Shown piece by piece: positions 63,984 through 64,000 of a DNA stretch of 64,000 bases. Position 1 is the stretch's first letter, and every line of letters begins with the position of its first letter. Source of the DNA: Herbidospora mongoliensis. GTDB lineage: Bacteria; Actinomycetota; Actinomycetes; Streptosporangiales; Streptosporangiaceae. The stretch lies in the NCBI RefSeq assembly GCF_001570545.1, contig NZ_BBXD01000017.1:248001-312000 (forward strand), in the 5' to 3' direction. The translations under genes were made by a program, and so were the position numbers. The notes under the pieces are model-generated. The model worked only from the letters and a program-made list of their open reading frames with translations. It did no database searches and was not told where the DNA came from.

Positions 63984-64000
63984 GAACACGGGTCCGCCGC

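Overview
This is a GC-rich actinobacterial chromosome segment. The codon use, GTG/TTG starts, the DUF1707, AfsR/SARP-type and SGNH-type genes and the modular type I polyketide synthases all point that way. A streptosporangial-type actinomycete (Actinomadura/Nonomuraea-like) is my guess, not a demonstrated placement. About 50 kb of the window belongs to one biosynthetic gene cluster that runs off the right edge.

Left flank, 1-5207: ordinary and partly decaying chromosome. It holds the 5' part of a secreted beta-helix protein behind a LacI-type operator, a C-terminal scrap of an AfsR-like regulator, and an SGNH hydrolase gene that has lost its catalytic core. A DUF998 membrane gene with a probable frameshift, a DUF1707 protein, an aminoglycoside-phosphotransferase-like kinase and a GT39-type mannosyltransferase-like membrane protein follow. 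The cluster seems to begin at the ABC exporter (5511-7131), whose promoter region carries a perfect 17-bp palindrome.

Core, 5.5-55 kb: two plus-strand PKS genes (called A and B here) plus an acyl-CoA dehydrogenase converge on a long minus-strand operon. Read in transcription order from 54.9 kb, that operon encodes PKS G, F, E, D and C, the four FkbK/J/I/H-like proteins of hydroxymalonyl-ACP formation without the FkbG methyltransferase, a type II thioesterase and an Sfp-type phosphopantetheinyl transferase. PKS G starts with a KSQ-AT-ACP loading module of methylmalonyl type (propionyl starter). G, F and E each add one AT-DH-KR module, so a methyl-branched conjugated triene is predicted. D, C (two modules), A and B are KS-AT-KR-ACP modules (B lacks the AT), carry an unusual AT type, and are the likely users of hydroxymalonyl-ACP. 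The predicted backbone is a propionate-started triene followed by a densely hydroxylated tail, a logic like that of polyols such as butyrolactol and zwittermicin. No PKS ends in a thioesterase domain.

Right arm, 55.2-64 kb: a six-helix membrane protein, two stand-alone condensation-domain proteins, and an ACP / AMP-ligase / PLP-decarboxylase trio that resembles the exosortase-A-associated trio. Last come a 296-residue protein that I cannot place and a NifS/IscS-like cysteine desulfurase. This arm probably makes and attaches a nitrogen- or sulfur-containing unit, and it is the least understood part of the window. The cluster's right boundary is not in view.
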